Positions 51,295-59,341 of a stretch of 59,341 nucleotides of DNA are shown here, one piece after another. The stretch is from Streptomyces mesophilus (lineage in GTDB: Bacteria > Actinomycetota > Actinomycetes > Streptomycetales > Streptomycetaceae). The stretch is from contig NZ_JAAKZW010000017.1 of the NCBI RefSeq assembly GCF_011044995.1, forward strand, positions 1 through 59,341, read 5' to 3'. Under the pieces are notes generated by a model, which had not been told where the DNA came from, ran no database searches, and saw only the letters and a program-made list of their open reading frames with translations. A program made the position numbers and the translations under genes. The first letter of the stretch is position 1, and the number at the start of each line of letters is the position of its first letter.

Positions 51295-51400
51295 GGCGGC
51301 CGGGGTGCCCGCGGCGGGGCGGTCGGGGGCCGCGGCCCTTGCGGCAGTGGGGCGGTCGGCCGCCGTTGCAGGAGCCAGTAACCTTGTGGGCGGCGTTCTA

Positions 51401-51575
51401 AGGGCCTGTCGGGAGTTTCCCGTCTGCCGTGCGACGCCCGGCACGCGCGCTCGCGGCGTTGCCGGACCGCCCACGTGGCTCCGCCACGAGGGCACTCCGG
51501 CGCCTTGCGATCGCACGCACCGGACGCCGCACGGCCGCCCTTCGGGCGACGACGGGAAACTCCCGACAGGCCCTT
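51401..51575. mobile_element. MITE-like element with perfect 25-bp terminal inverted repeats
   Basis: The 175-bp segment begins AAGGGCCTGTCGGGAGTTTC (51401) and ends with the exact complement; arms 51401-51425 and 51551-51575 match at all 25 bases. The interior has shorter inverted repeats such as CGTGGCTCCGCCACG (51472-51486) and no transposase gene. Size and ends fit a miniature inverted-repeat element moved by a transposase elsewhere. No clear target-site duplication is visible next to the ends. It sits 48 bases before cmk. Confidence 0.82.
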
Positions 51576-51623
51576 GCGCCGCCCTGCACTCCTCACCGCC
51601 CGACGAAAGGCGCTCCAAGCCCC

Positions 51624-52307
51624 GTGGACACCACCGCCACCGCAGTGATCGTTGCCATCGACGGACCTTCCGGCACGGGCAAGTCGAGCACGTCGAAGGC
51701 CGTCGCCGCCCAGCTGGGCCTGAGCTACCTGGACACCGGCGCCCAGTACCGGGCGATCACCTGGTGGATGGTGCACAACGGCATCGACATCACGGACCCG
51801 GCCGCCATCGCCGCCGCCGCGGACAAGCCGGAGATCGTCTCGGGCACCGACCCTTCGGGCCCGACCATCACGGTCGACGGCACGGACGTGGCCGGTCCGA
51901 TCCGTACGCAGGAAGTGACCTCCAAGGTCAGCGCGGTCAGCGCGGTGCCCGAGGTGCGCACCCGGATCACCGAACTGCAGCGCTCCATCGCCGCGGCCGC
52001 CGAGAAGGGCATCGTGGTCGAGGGCCGTGACATCGGCACCACCGTGCTGCCGGACGCCGACCTCAAGGTCTTCCTGACCGCCTCGCCCGAGGCCCGTGCC
52101 GCCCGCCGCAGCGGCGAGCTCAAGGGCGCGGACGTCAACGCCACCCGCGAGGCCCTGCTCAAGAGGGACGCGGCCGACTCCGGCCGCAAGACCTCCCCGC
52201 TCGCCAAGGCGGACGACGCCGTCGAGGTCGACACCAGCGACCTCACGCTGCAGCAGGTCATCGAGTGCGTGGTCACCCTGGTCGAGGAGAAGCGGGCCGC
52301 AAAGTGA
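51624..52307 (+). CDS. cmk: Cytidylate kinase
   Basis: The 227-residue enzyme phosphorylates CMP and dCMP. It begins with the P-loop VAIDGPSGTGKSSTSKAVAA, and has SYLDTGAQYRAITW, VVEGRDIGTTVLPDADLKVF and the lid-region RKTSPLAKADDAVEVDTSDL. I place the start at GTG 51624 (MDTTATAVIVAIDGPSG). AAAGG lies 13 bases upstream, an unusually long spacing. The open frame continues upstream into the MITE-like element, but that part has no recognisable protein. It overlaps the next gene by 4 bases. Confidence 0.94.
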   Translation: MDTTATAVIVAIDGPSGTGKSSTSKAVAAQLGLSYLDTGAQYRAITWWMVHNGIDITDPAAIAAAADKPEIVSGTDPSGPTITVDGTDVAGPIRTQEVTSKVSAVSAVPEVRTRITELQRSIAAAAEKGIVVEGRDIGTTVLPDADLKVFLTASPEARAARRSGELKGADVNATREALLKRDAADSGRKTSPLAKADDAVEVDTSDLTLQQVIECVVTLVEEKRAAK

Positions 52308-52951
52308 CGGAGACCGCCTCCGAGAAGGGTGCGGAGGTAGGCCGCAAGATCGGCGTCGGGCTGATGTACGGCCTGTGGAAGCCGCGCGTCCTGGGCGCCT
52401 GGAAGGTGCCCGCGAGCGGCCCGGCGATACTCGCCGTGAACCACTCGCACAACGTCGACGGCCCCATGGTGATGGGCACGGCCCCGCGGCCCACGCACTT
52501 CCTGATCAAGAAGGAAGCGTTCATCGGGCCGCTGGATCCGTTCCTGACCGGGATCGGCCAGCTCAAGGTGGACCGCACGACCGCCGACCGGACGGCGATC
52601 ACCGGAGCGCTGGACGTCCTGACCGCGGGCGGCGTCCTCGGGATCTTCCCCGAGGGCACCCGGGGCGACGGCGACTTCGCCTCGCTGCGCGCCGGGCTCG
52701 CGTATTTCGCGGTCCGCAGCGGTGCGCCGATCGTCCCGGTGGCCGTACTGGGAAGCACAGACCGTCCCGGACGGTTGATAAAGGGGCTGCCGGCGCTCCG
52801 CAGCCGTATCGACGTGGTCTTCGGTGACCCCTTCGACGCGGGCGACGGCAGCGGACGGCGCACGCGCAAGGCCCTCGACGAGGCCACCCTGCGCATCCAG
52901 GAGCGGCTGACCGGCCACCTGGAAAACGCCAGGCGCCTCACGGGGCGCTGA
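52304..52951 (+). CDS. plsC: 1-acylglycerol-3-phosphate acyltransferase (PlsC family)
   Basis: The 215-residue protein has the acyltransferase motifs: AVNHSHNVDGPMVMG with H-x4-D (near residues 47-52), then GVLGIFPEGTRGDGD (near 113-127) and VPVAVLGSTDRPGRL. It transfers an acyl chain to lysophosphatidic acid or a similar lipid at the membrane. The GTG at 52304 overlaps the cmk stop (GTGA). The cmk-plsC-der order is a known actinobacterial arrangement. Confidence 0.93.
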   Translation: MTETASEKGAEVGRKIGVGLMYGLWKPRVLGAWKVPASGPAILAVNHSHNVDGPMVMGTAPRPTHFLIKKEAFIGPLDPFLTGIGQLKVDRTTADRTAITGALDVLTAGGVLGIFPEGTRGDGDFASLRAGLAYFAVRSGAPIVPVAVLGSTDRPGRLIKGLPALRSRIDVVFGDPFDAGDGSGRRTRKALDEATLRIQERLTGHLENARRLTGR

Positions 52952-52964
52952 GTAAGACTTGAAG

Positions 52965-53001
52965 CACCGCGTCGCACCCGGCACCGGGTGGGAACGCGGT
53001 G
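52965..53001 (+). terminator. Hairpin between plsC and der
   Basis: An outer stem CACCGCGT / ACGCGGTG (52965-52972 with 52994-53001) encloses CACCCG / CGGGTG. There is no T-run. It may be a partial terminator or an RNA processing site ahead of der. Confidence 0.55.
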
Positions 53002-53060
53002 AGTAGTGGCCCGCGCACCTGCGTGGTCCATCGATGACCGATGACAGAGGTACGGACTTC

Positions 53061-54542
53061 ATGAACGACCAGATCCCCGCAGAGGGCGCGCACGAGCACG
53101 AGCACGACCACGGCGCGCTCGGCGAGGCGGAGTACGCGGAGTTCATGGAGCTCGCCGCGGAAGAGGGCTTCGACATCGAGGAGGTCGAGGGCGCCCTCGA
53201 GGAGGCCGGGCACGGCCCGCTCCCCGTGGTCGCCGTCGTCGGCCGCCCCAACGTCGGCAAGTCGACCCTGGTGAACCGCATCATCGGCCGCCGCGAGGCC
53301 GTCGTCGAGGACAAGCCGGGCGTCACGCGTGACCGCGTCACGTACGAGGCCGAGTGGGCCGGACGTCGCTTCAAGCTCGTCGACACCGGCGGCTGGGAGC
53401 AGGACGTCCTCGGCATCGACGCCTCCGTCGCCGCCCAGGCCGAGTACGCCATCGAGGCCGCCGACGCCGTGATCTTCGTGGTGGACGCCACCGTCGGCGT
53501 CACCGACACCGACGCGGCCGTCGTCAAGCTGCTCCGCAAGGCCAAGAAGCCCGTCGTGCTGTGCGCCAACAAGGTCGACGGCCCGAGCGGCGAAGCCGAC
53601 GCGCTGGCCCTGTGGTCCCTCGGCATCGGCGAGCCGCACCCGGTCTCCTCGCTGCACGGCCGCGGTACGGGCGACATGCTCGACGCCGTACTCGAGGCGC
53701 TGCCCGACGCACCCCAGCAGTTCTTCGGTGGCCCGGGCGTCGGCGGCCCGCGCCGTATCGCCCTGATCGGCCGCCCGAACGTGGGCAAGTCCTCGCTCCT
53801 GAACAAGGTGGCGAAGGAGGACCGCGTCGTCGTCAACGAGATGGCGGGCACCACGCGTGACCCGGTCGACGAGCTGATCAACCTCGGCGGTGTGACCTGG
53901 AAGTTCATCGACACCGCGGGTATCCGCAAGAAGGTCCACCTGCAGTCCGGCGCCGACTACTACGCCTCGCTCCGTACCGCCGCCGCGGTCGAGAAGGCCG
54001 AGGTCGCCGTGATCCTGATCGACGGCGCGGACTCGATCAGCGTGCAGGACCAGCGCATCGTCACGATGGCGGTGGAGGCCGGACGCGCCATCGTCATGGC
54101 GTACAACAAGTGGGACACCCTCGACGAGGAGCGCCGCTACTACCTCGAGCGCGAGATCGAGACTGAGCTCGGCCAGGTCGCCTGGGCCCCGCGCGTGAAC
54201 GTCTCGGCGCGTACCGGCCGCCACATGGAGAAGCTGGTGCCGGCGATCGAGACGGCCATCGAGGGCTGGGAGACCCGCGTGCCGACCGGCCGCCTCAACT
54301 CCTTCCTCGGTGAGCTGGTCGCCGCCCACCCGCACCCCGTGCGCGGCGGCAAGCAGCCCCGCATCCTCTTCGGCACGCAGGCCGGCACGAAGCCCCCGCG
54401 CTTCGTGCTCTTCGCCTCCGGCTTCATCGAGGCCGGCTACCGCCGCTTCATCGAGCGCCGGCTGCGCGAGGAGTTCGGCTTCGAGGGCACGCCGATCCAC
54501 ATCTCGGTGCGGGTGCGCGAGAAGCGCAGCAAGAAGAAGTAA
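53061..54542 (+). CDS. der: Ribosome biogenesis GTPase Der (EngA)
   Basis: The 493-residue protein has two GTPase domains in tandem: [20 protein letters not shown] and later [20 protein letters not shown], each with DTGG/DTAG and NKVD/NKWD motifs. A C-terminal KH-like domain ends with a Lys/Arg tail. It acts in 50S subunit assembly. The ATG at 53061 is chosen because AGAGG lies 10 bases upstream; the ATG at 53034 lacks a site. The first 60 residues are acidic and His/Glu-rich, as in other actinobacterial homologues. Confidence 0.95.
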   Translation: MNDQIPAEGAHEHEHDHGALGEAEYAEFMELAAEEGFDIEEVEGALEEAGHGPLPVVAVVGRPNVGKSTLVNRIIGRREAVVEDKPGVTRDRVTYEAEWAGRRFKLVDTGGWEQDVLGIDASVAAQAEYAIEAADAVIFVVDATVGVTDTDAAVVKLLRKAKKPVVLCANKVDGPSGEADALALWSLGIGEPHPVSSLHGRGTGDMLDAVLEALPDAPQQFFGGPGVGGPRRIALIGRPNVGKSSLLNKVAKEDRVVVNEMAGTTRDPVDELINLGGVTWKFIDTAGIRKKVHLQSGADYYASLRTAAAVEKAEVAVILIDGADSISVQDQRIVTMAVEAGRAIVMAYNKWDTLDEERRYYLEREIETELGQVAWAPRVNVSARTGRHMEKLVPAIETAIEGWETRVPTGRLNSFLGELVAAHPHPVRGGKQPRILFGTQAGTKPPRFVLFASGFIEAGYRRFIERRLREEFGFEGTPIHISVRVREKRSKKK

Positions 54543-54561
54543 CGGTCGCACTTCCGGTCGT

Positions 54562-54599
54562 ACGAAGGCCCACCCGGCGTCTGCCGGGTGGGCCTTCGT
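54562..54599. terminator. Terminator hairpin after der
   Basis: A perfect 17-bp stem ACGAAGGCCCACCCGGC / GCCGGGTGGGCCTTCGT (54562-54578 with 54583-54599) closes on GTCT, 20 bases after the der stop. It is between convergent genes; the leftward gene ends at 54672. Confidence 0.88.
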
Positions 54600-54671
54600 G
54601 TGTCGTACGGAAGGGGCTCAAGTGCCGTACGGGCGCGGCTCAGGCGTCGTACGGACTCGTACGGCGGCTGC

Positions 54672-55085
54672 TCAGCGCTCGCGGCGCGGCCCCGGTGGCA
54701 GCGCCGCGGGGAAACCGCCCGGGCGGTGCGACAGGTGCTGCCAGGTCGGCGGGGGCGGCTCGTGGCGCGGGTGCAGGGCCGGGCTCTGCGGCATGTTGCC
54801 GAACGCCGTGAAGCCCAGGTCGTCTTCGCCGACGCGGTCCCCCGGAAGCGCCTTGAACGACCTGCGCCACTCCGCATAGAGCTCGTCATAGATCGGGGTC
54901 TCGGACTGACTCGGGGGCGTCTCCCCGGAGGGTCGCATACCGGGGATGGGGTGGCGGGAGGGGTCGTAAGGCTGCACGTAGGTGCCAACGACCCCACGGC
55001 GGTTGGGATGCGGGACGGGACGCATCGACCTCGGACCGGGCAGCGCCGACGGTGCGGGCCGGCTCACGCTGGGCTCAGCCGGCAT
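54672..55085 (-). CDS. Unknown protein, Pro/Arg-rich
   Basis: The 137-residue protein is Pro- and Arg-rich at both ends, with a central stretch SETPIYDELYAEWRRSFKAL and GEDDLGFTAFGNMPQSPALH. No family is recognised. The ATG at 55083-55085 shares one base with the stop of the upstream gene (TGATG), so it is co-translated with that gene, which argues that it is real. Confidence 0.68.
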   Translation of the reverse strand: MPAEPSVSRPAPSALPGPRSMRPVPHPNRRGVVGTYVQPYDPSRHPIPGMRPSGETPPSQSETPIYDELYAEWRRSFKALPGDRVGEDDLGFTAFGNMPQSPALHPRHEPPPPTWQHLSHRPGGFPAALPPGPRRER

Positions 55086-55855
55086 CACGTCCCGGCCAGC
55101 GGCATGCACGCCGTGACGAGCTTGCCGTTGGCCGCGGCCTTGTCCAGGGCGTCGCGCAGCAGGTCCTCGCGGGGCTGGCGGCCGATGGAGCCAACCGGGG
55201 CGGCGAACACCAGCACCTTGTTGGTCTTGTTGGCGGCCGCGCGCCAGCCCTCGGTGACATGGAGCGGCTGGTGCGCCTGCCACCAGGCCGCCTGGCCGCC
55301 GCTCTCGCCCGGCTGGAGGACCGCGTGCAGCTGACCCATCGCGAGCAGCACCGACCAGCCGTTCAGGGCGCTGGGGACGTCCTTGACCTGGCTGACGGGC
55401 ATGAAGCCCTGCTCGATCAGGAGCGGCAGGAAGTCATCGCCCCCGCTCGTGGCGCCCGGGCGGGCGATCGGTCCGGTGGGCTCCACGACGAGCGCCGGGT
55501 GCAGCTCGCCCTCCAGGAGCACGAGTCCGCTGGTCACACCGAGCACGGCCTGCTCGGGTTCTTCCGGTGCGGCCGGCTCGCCGCCGGTGATCGACTGGAC
55601 GGCGCCCTGGAGCTGCTCCTCGGGAACCTGGACGACCTGCGAGGGCAGACAGGTGGCGTGCGCGAAGGCGAGGACGGCGGTCTCCTCGCCGACGAACAGC
55701 ACGGTGCTGGTGCGCTCCTGCTGGCTGTCGCCCGGGGTGCGGCAGGATGTGCAGTCATAGCTGCCCGGGGAGTTGTCGCCGGTGAGCAGACGGTCGGCCT
55801 CATCGTCGCCGATCTCGGCGCGTACGTCGTCGCTGACGTCGAGCATGCGCTGCAC
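55085..55855 (-). CDS. Unknown protein, possibly SseB-like
   Basis: The 256-residue protein has an early Cys pair (YDCTSCRTPGD, near residue 33), then an alpha/beta pattern (TSTVLFVGEETAVLAFAHAT; LGVTSGLVLLEGELHPALVV) and a C-terminal domain (NKVLVFAAPVGSIGRQPRED). The whole is reminiscent of SseB-type proteins, but I cannot assign it firmly. I choose GTG 55853-55855 because GAGGAG stands 7 bases upstream; the frame stays open to 56038. It is divergent from the Rpf gene and coupled to the Pro/Arg-rich gene downstream. Confidence 0.72.
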   Translation of the reverse strand: MQRMLDVSDDVRAEIGDDEADRLLTGDNSPGSYDCTSCRTPGDSQQERTSTVLFVGEETAVLAFAHATCLPSQVVQVPEEQLQGAVQSITGGEPAAPEEPEQAVLGVTSGLVLLEGELHPALVVEPTGPIARPGATSGGDDFLPLLIEQGFMPVSQVKDVPSALNGWSVLLAMGQLHAVLQPGESGGQAAWWQAHQPLHVTEGWRAAANKTNKVLVFAAPVGSIGRQPREDLLRDALDKAAANGKLVTACMPLAGT

Positions 55856-56217
55856 GGGTGCTCCTCGGAAGTCGGTGCGTCGCGATGCCGGGAGGTTCCC
55901 GGCACGGGAGGACCGGTCGCTCCGGACCCCCCGAAAAGCCCGAAGGCTCATGAAGAGCACAACGGGGGAACCGTGGCGCAAGTCACGCAGTCGAGCGAAC
56001 GGAATCGCACCATCCTCAGCACACGGTGAAGCCGTCACCGGAACCGCTCACTCCGCGTCAACCGCTGCTGCATACAAGGAAGTTGAAGTGGTGAGCTGAG
56101 TCACAGGTCACCGGAGTCGCTGGCGGACAAATGCGGAAATCAAGGCTTCTAGTGGGTGGCTGAAAATCGCCGCTACTCCGGGTAATGGGCAACTGGCCTG
56201 GAATGACAAGGATTTGG
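55856..56217. other. Divergent intergenic region before the Rpf gene
   Basis: These 362 bp show no gene. A perfect hairpin TGCCGGGA-GGT-TCCCGGCA lies at 55886-55904, in the leader of the leftward gene. The stretch 56090-56217 is AT-richer than average, in keeping with a regulated promoter. I did not find a convincing ydaO-type c-di-AMP riboswitch. Confidence 0.5.
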
Positions 56218-57074
<857 letters not shown>

Positions 57075-57080
57075 CAAGAG

Positions 57081-57122
57081 CGTGCAGCCCCGCCCGGTCG
57101 TCCGACCGGGTGGGGCTGCACG
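57081..57122 (+). terminator. Terminator hairpin after the first Rpf gene
   Basis: A 19-bp stem (57081-57099 with 57104-57122, starting CGTGCAGCCCCGCCCGGTC, one G-T pair) closes on GTCC, 6 bases after the stop. It separates the two Rpf genes. Confidence 0.9.
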
Positions 57123-57172
57123 GTGCCGGGGCGCGGCACTCCGGATCCCCGCCGCGTCGCTGCTTAGCGTGA

Positions 57173-57781
<609 letters not shown>

Positions 57782-57862
57782 GGCCGGCGGGCGGCCCCAC
57801 CGCGGGGTTGAGCGCCTGACCGGACGTGGCCGCCCGTGAGCTTCCGCCGCTCAACCCTCCGG

Positions 57863-58534
57863 CTAAGGCCGCTGCGCTGTCGACCACTCCGTTGCCTCGC
57901 CGCTGAATGTCACCGAGCCGCGGCGCAGTTCGTGGACGAGGACGGTGCGGGCGGCCGGGGCGCGCAGGGTGGGTGGCAGGCGTTGTTCGGCCGTGATGAC
58001 CGTGGCGTCTAGGGCTCCCAGCAGTTCGTACGTGCGGGCTGCGACCGTCGGGGACATGCCCTGGGCCGGTTCGTCCAGGAGCAGGACGCGCGGGTGGGCG
58101 AGCAGGGCCCCCGAGAGCGCGAGCATGCGCTGCTCGCCGCCCGAGAGGGTCGCGGCGCGGCGCCCGAGCAGCGGCCGCAGTTCGGGATACGCGTCGAAGG
58201 CGGCGGTGAAGTCCTCGTGCCGGGCGGCCAGTTCGAGGTTCTGCCGGACGGTGAGTGAGCCGAACACGGCCTGCCGGTCGGGTACGAAGCGGATGCCGTG
58301 CGCCGCGCGCTCATGCGCGGGGACGCGCGTGACGTCCCGTCCGCGCCACAACACCTGCCCCTCGGAGAGGCCCACGGCGCCGGCCAGGGCCCGCAGCACC
58401 GTCGTACGCCCCGCTCCGTTGCGTCCCAGGAGCACGGTGGCCCCTGGGTGGGCGGCGGCCAGGTCGACACCGTGCAGGGCCTCCAGGGGGCCGTAGCGCA
58501 CGCGCGCCCGGCGGAGCTCGATCTCGGCGGTCAT
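57863..58534 (-). CDS. ABC transporter ATP-binding protein, LivF type
   Basis: The 223-residue ATPase has Walker A LLGRNGAGRTTVLRALAG, with Arg in place of the Lys, signature TLSGGEQRMLAL, and Walker B VLLLDEPAQGMSP. It matches the LivF half of branched-chain-amino-acid-type importers. The ATG at 58532-58534 has GGAGG 7 bases upstream. The LivG-type gene lies upstream on the same strand; permease and binding-protein genes are presumably beyond the window. Confidence 0.85.
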   Translation of the reverse strand: MTAEIELRRARVRYGPLEALHGVDLAAAHPGATVLLGRNGAGRTTVLRALAGAVGLSEGQVLWRGRDVTRVPAHERAAHGIRFVPDRQAVFGSLTVRQNLELAARHEDFTAAFDAYPELRPLLGRRAATLSGGEQRMLALSGALLAHPRVLLLDEPAQGMSPTVAARTYELLGALDATVITAEQRLPPTLRAPAARTVLVHELRRGSVTFSGEATEWSTAQRP

Positions 58535-58622
58535 GGGTGGCCTCCGCCGATGAGTACGGGGGTGTGCGGCGTGCGGAACGTCGACGTACCGGTCCGTGAA
58601 CGCCCAGGCCCGTTCCCGGTGT

Positions 58623-59341
58623 TCATCCGTGCTCACCGCCCGTACGCGCCACCGCGTCGAGGACCTGGCCCGCCGGCCCCGACGCGATCATGCGGCCCGC
58701 GCTCAGCACGTGCACCGTGTCGGCGAGGTGGGCCACCAGGTCCAGGTCGTGCTCGACGATCAGCAGCGCGGTGCCTTCCGCCGCGAGGGCGCGCAGGATC
58801 CGGGAGAGCGTGTCGACCTCGGCGGTGTCGAGGCCCGCCGCCGGTTCGTCCAGGAGCAGGACGTGGGGTGCGCCCGCGAGCGCCCGGCCGAGTTCCACGC
58901 GGCGCAGGGTGCCGGTCGACAGATCGGCGGCGGGGAGCCGGCGCACGGGGCCGTCGAGGCCGAGCAGGCGCAGGGTGCGGTCGACCGCGGCGGGGTCGCG
59001 TACGCGGCCCTGTTCGGCGCCGACGCGCACGTTCTCCTCGATGGTGAGCGAGGGGAAGACGGCGAGCTGCTGGAAGGTGCGGGCGATGCCGAGGCGGGTA
59101 CGGGCGTGTGCGGCCAGGCGTGTGAGGTCACGCCCGGCGAACTCGACGCGGCCCGCGGCGGGCCGCACGGTACCGGCGAGGCAGTGGAACAGGGTGCTCT
59201 TGCCCGCGCCGTTGGGTCCGACGACAGCGGTGATCCGGCCGGGCGGAAGCTCCAGGCCGACGTCGTCGAGCGCGCGGAAGTCGTCGTACGCGACGGTGAG
59301 CCCGTGGGCGGACAGGGTGCCGGGAGCAGGGGGCGCGGGGG
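58623..59341 (-). CDS. ABC transporter ATP-binding protein, LivG type (5' part cut by the window end)
   Basis: The visible part covers the Walker A GPNGAGKSTLFHCLAG, IARTFQQLAVFPSLTIEENV (Q-loop and family block), the signature-region ADLSTGTLRRVELGRALAG, and Walker B HVLLLDEPAAGLD, then IVEHDLDLVAHL. The normal LSGGQ signature reads LSTGT here. The start lies outside the window. It forms a pair with the LivF-type gene 88 bases downstream. Confidence 0.85.
   Translation of the reverse strand, partial: PAPPAPGTLSAHGLTVAYDDFRALDDVGLELPPGRITAVVGPNGAGKSTLFHCLAGTVRPAAGRVEFAGRDLTRLAAHARTRLGIARTFQQLAVFPSLTIEENVRVGAEQGRVRDPAAVDRTLRLLGLDGPVRRLPAADLSTGTLRRVELGRALAGAPHVLLLDEPAAGLDTAEVDTLSRILRALAAEGTALLIVEHDLDLVAHLADTVHVLSAGRMIASGPAGQVLDAVARTGGEHG

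Noticed and set aside
51429..51623. N-terminal extension of cytidylate kinase through the MITE-like element
   Set aside because: The frame is open, but the residues are Arg/Pro-rich without family similarity; the kinase fold starts right after GTG 51624.

Overview
The window reads as chromosome of a Streptomyces-type actinomycete. It is very GC-rich, the coding genes have G or C at nearly every third position, GTG and TTG starts are common, the 5S rRNA is of streptomycete type, and the genes (IdeR/DmdR-type iron box, Rpf-LysM cell-wall proteins, PucR and ECF regulators) fit that group. Product names rest on reading protein motifs by eye. No database search was run.

The backbone follows an order known from other actinobacteria; from memory, Mycobacterium tuberculosis Rv1691 to Rv1713 runs TPR protein, HAD phosphatase, small protein, tlyA, nadK, recN, ..., pyrG, Nudix, ..., parA, scpA, scpB, pseudouridine synthase, cmk, der. 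Accessory blocks sit in that backbone. Layout: 1-409, the 3' end of an rRNA operon with its terminator; 483-5300, a TPR protein with a giant Arg/Asp/Gly repeat region, a DUF1015 protein and a HAD phosphatase; 5345-11351, a ferric-siderophore uptake locus around one iron box; 11402-17340, an SCP2 protein, a small protein, TlyA, NAD kinase, an orphan FtsX-like permease and RecN; 17544-27663, an accessory block (glycosyltransferase, amine uptake and oxidation with a PucR regulator, ECF sigma with an unknown partner, alpha/beta hydrolase, GH15); 28103-39303, pyrG, Nudix, a STAND-TPR protein, alanine dehydrogenase, and the parA / ribbon-helix-helix / scpA / scpB / pseudouridine synthase cluster.

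From 39307 to 49627 comes a second accessory region: an ECF sigma factor with an MFS exporter, a tightly coupled NAD salvage operon (pnuC, nadR-like, nrtR, ADP-ribosylglycohydrolase), a GNAT plus RlaP-like nucleotidyltransferase pair, a Rieske lipoprotein with a membrane partner, a secreted protein and a YidB-family protein. The backbone resumes with chorismate mutase, prephenate dehydrogenase, cmk, plsC and der (49850-54542), with a MITE-like element between tyrA and cmk. The end holds two unknown genes, two Rpf-LysM proteins and two branched-chain-amino-acid-type ABC ATPases, the last cut by the window edge.

The strongest leads for new biology are: the 43-bp near-perfect palindrome that covers both a candidate NrtR operator/promoter and the ribosome binding site of pnuC; the ParA gene overlapping a ribbon-helix-helix protein next to scpAB, with no ParB; a 33-bp two-block motif shared by the ECF sigma gene and its neighbouring exporter; the 175-bp MITE-like element upstream of cmk; and the repeat-rich TPR protein directly behind the rRNA operon. 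No tRNA gene, CRISPR array, integrase or transposase gene was seen.
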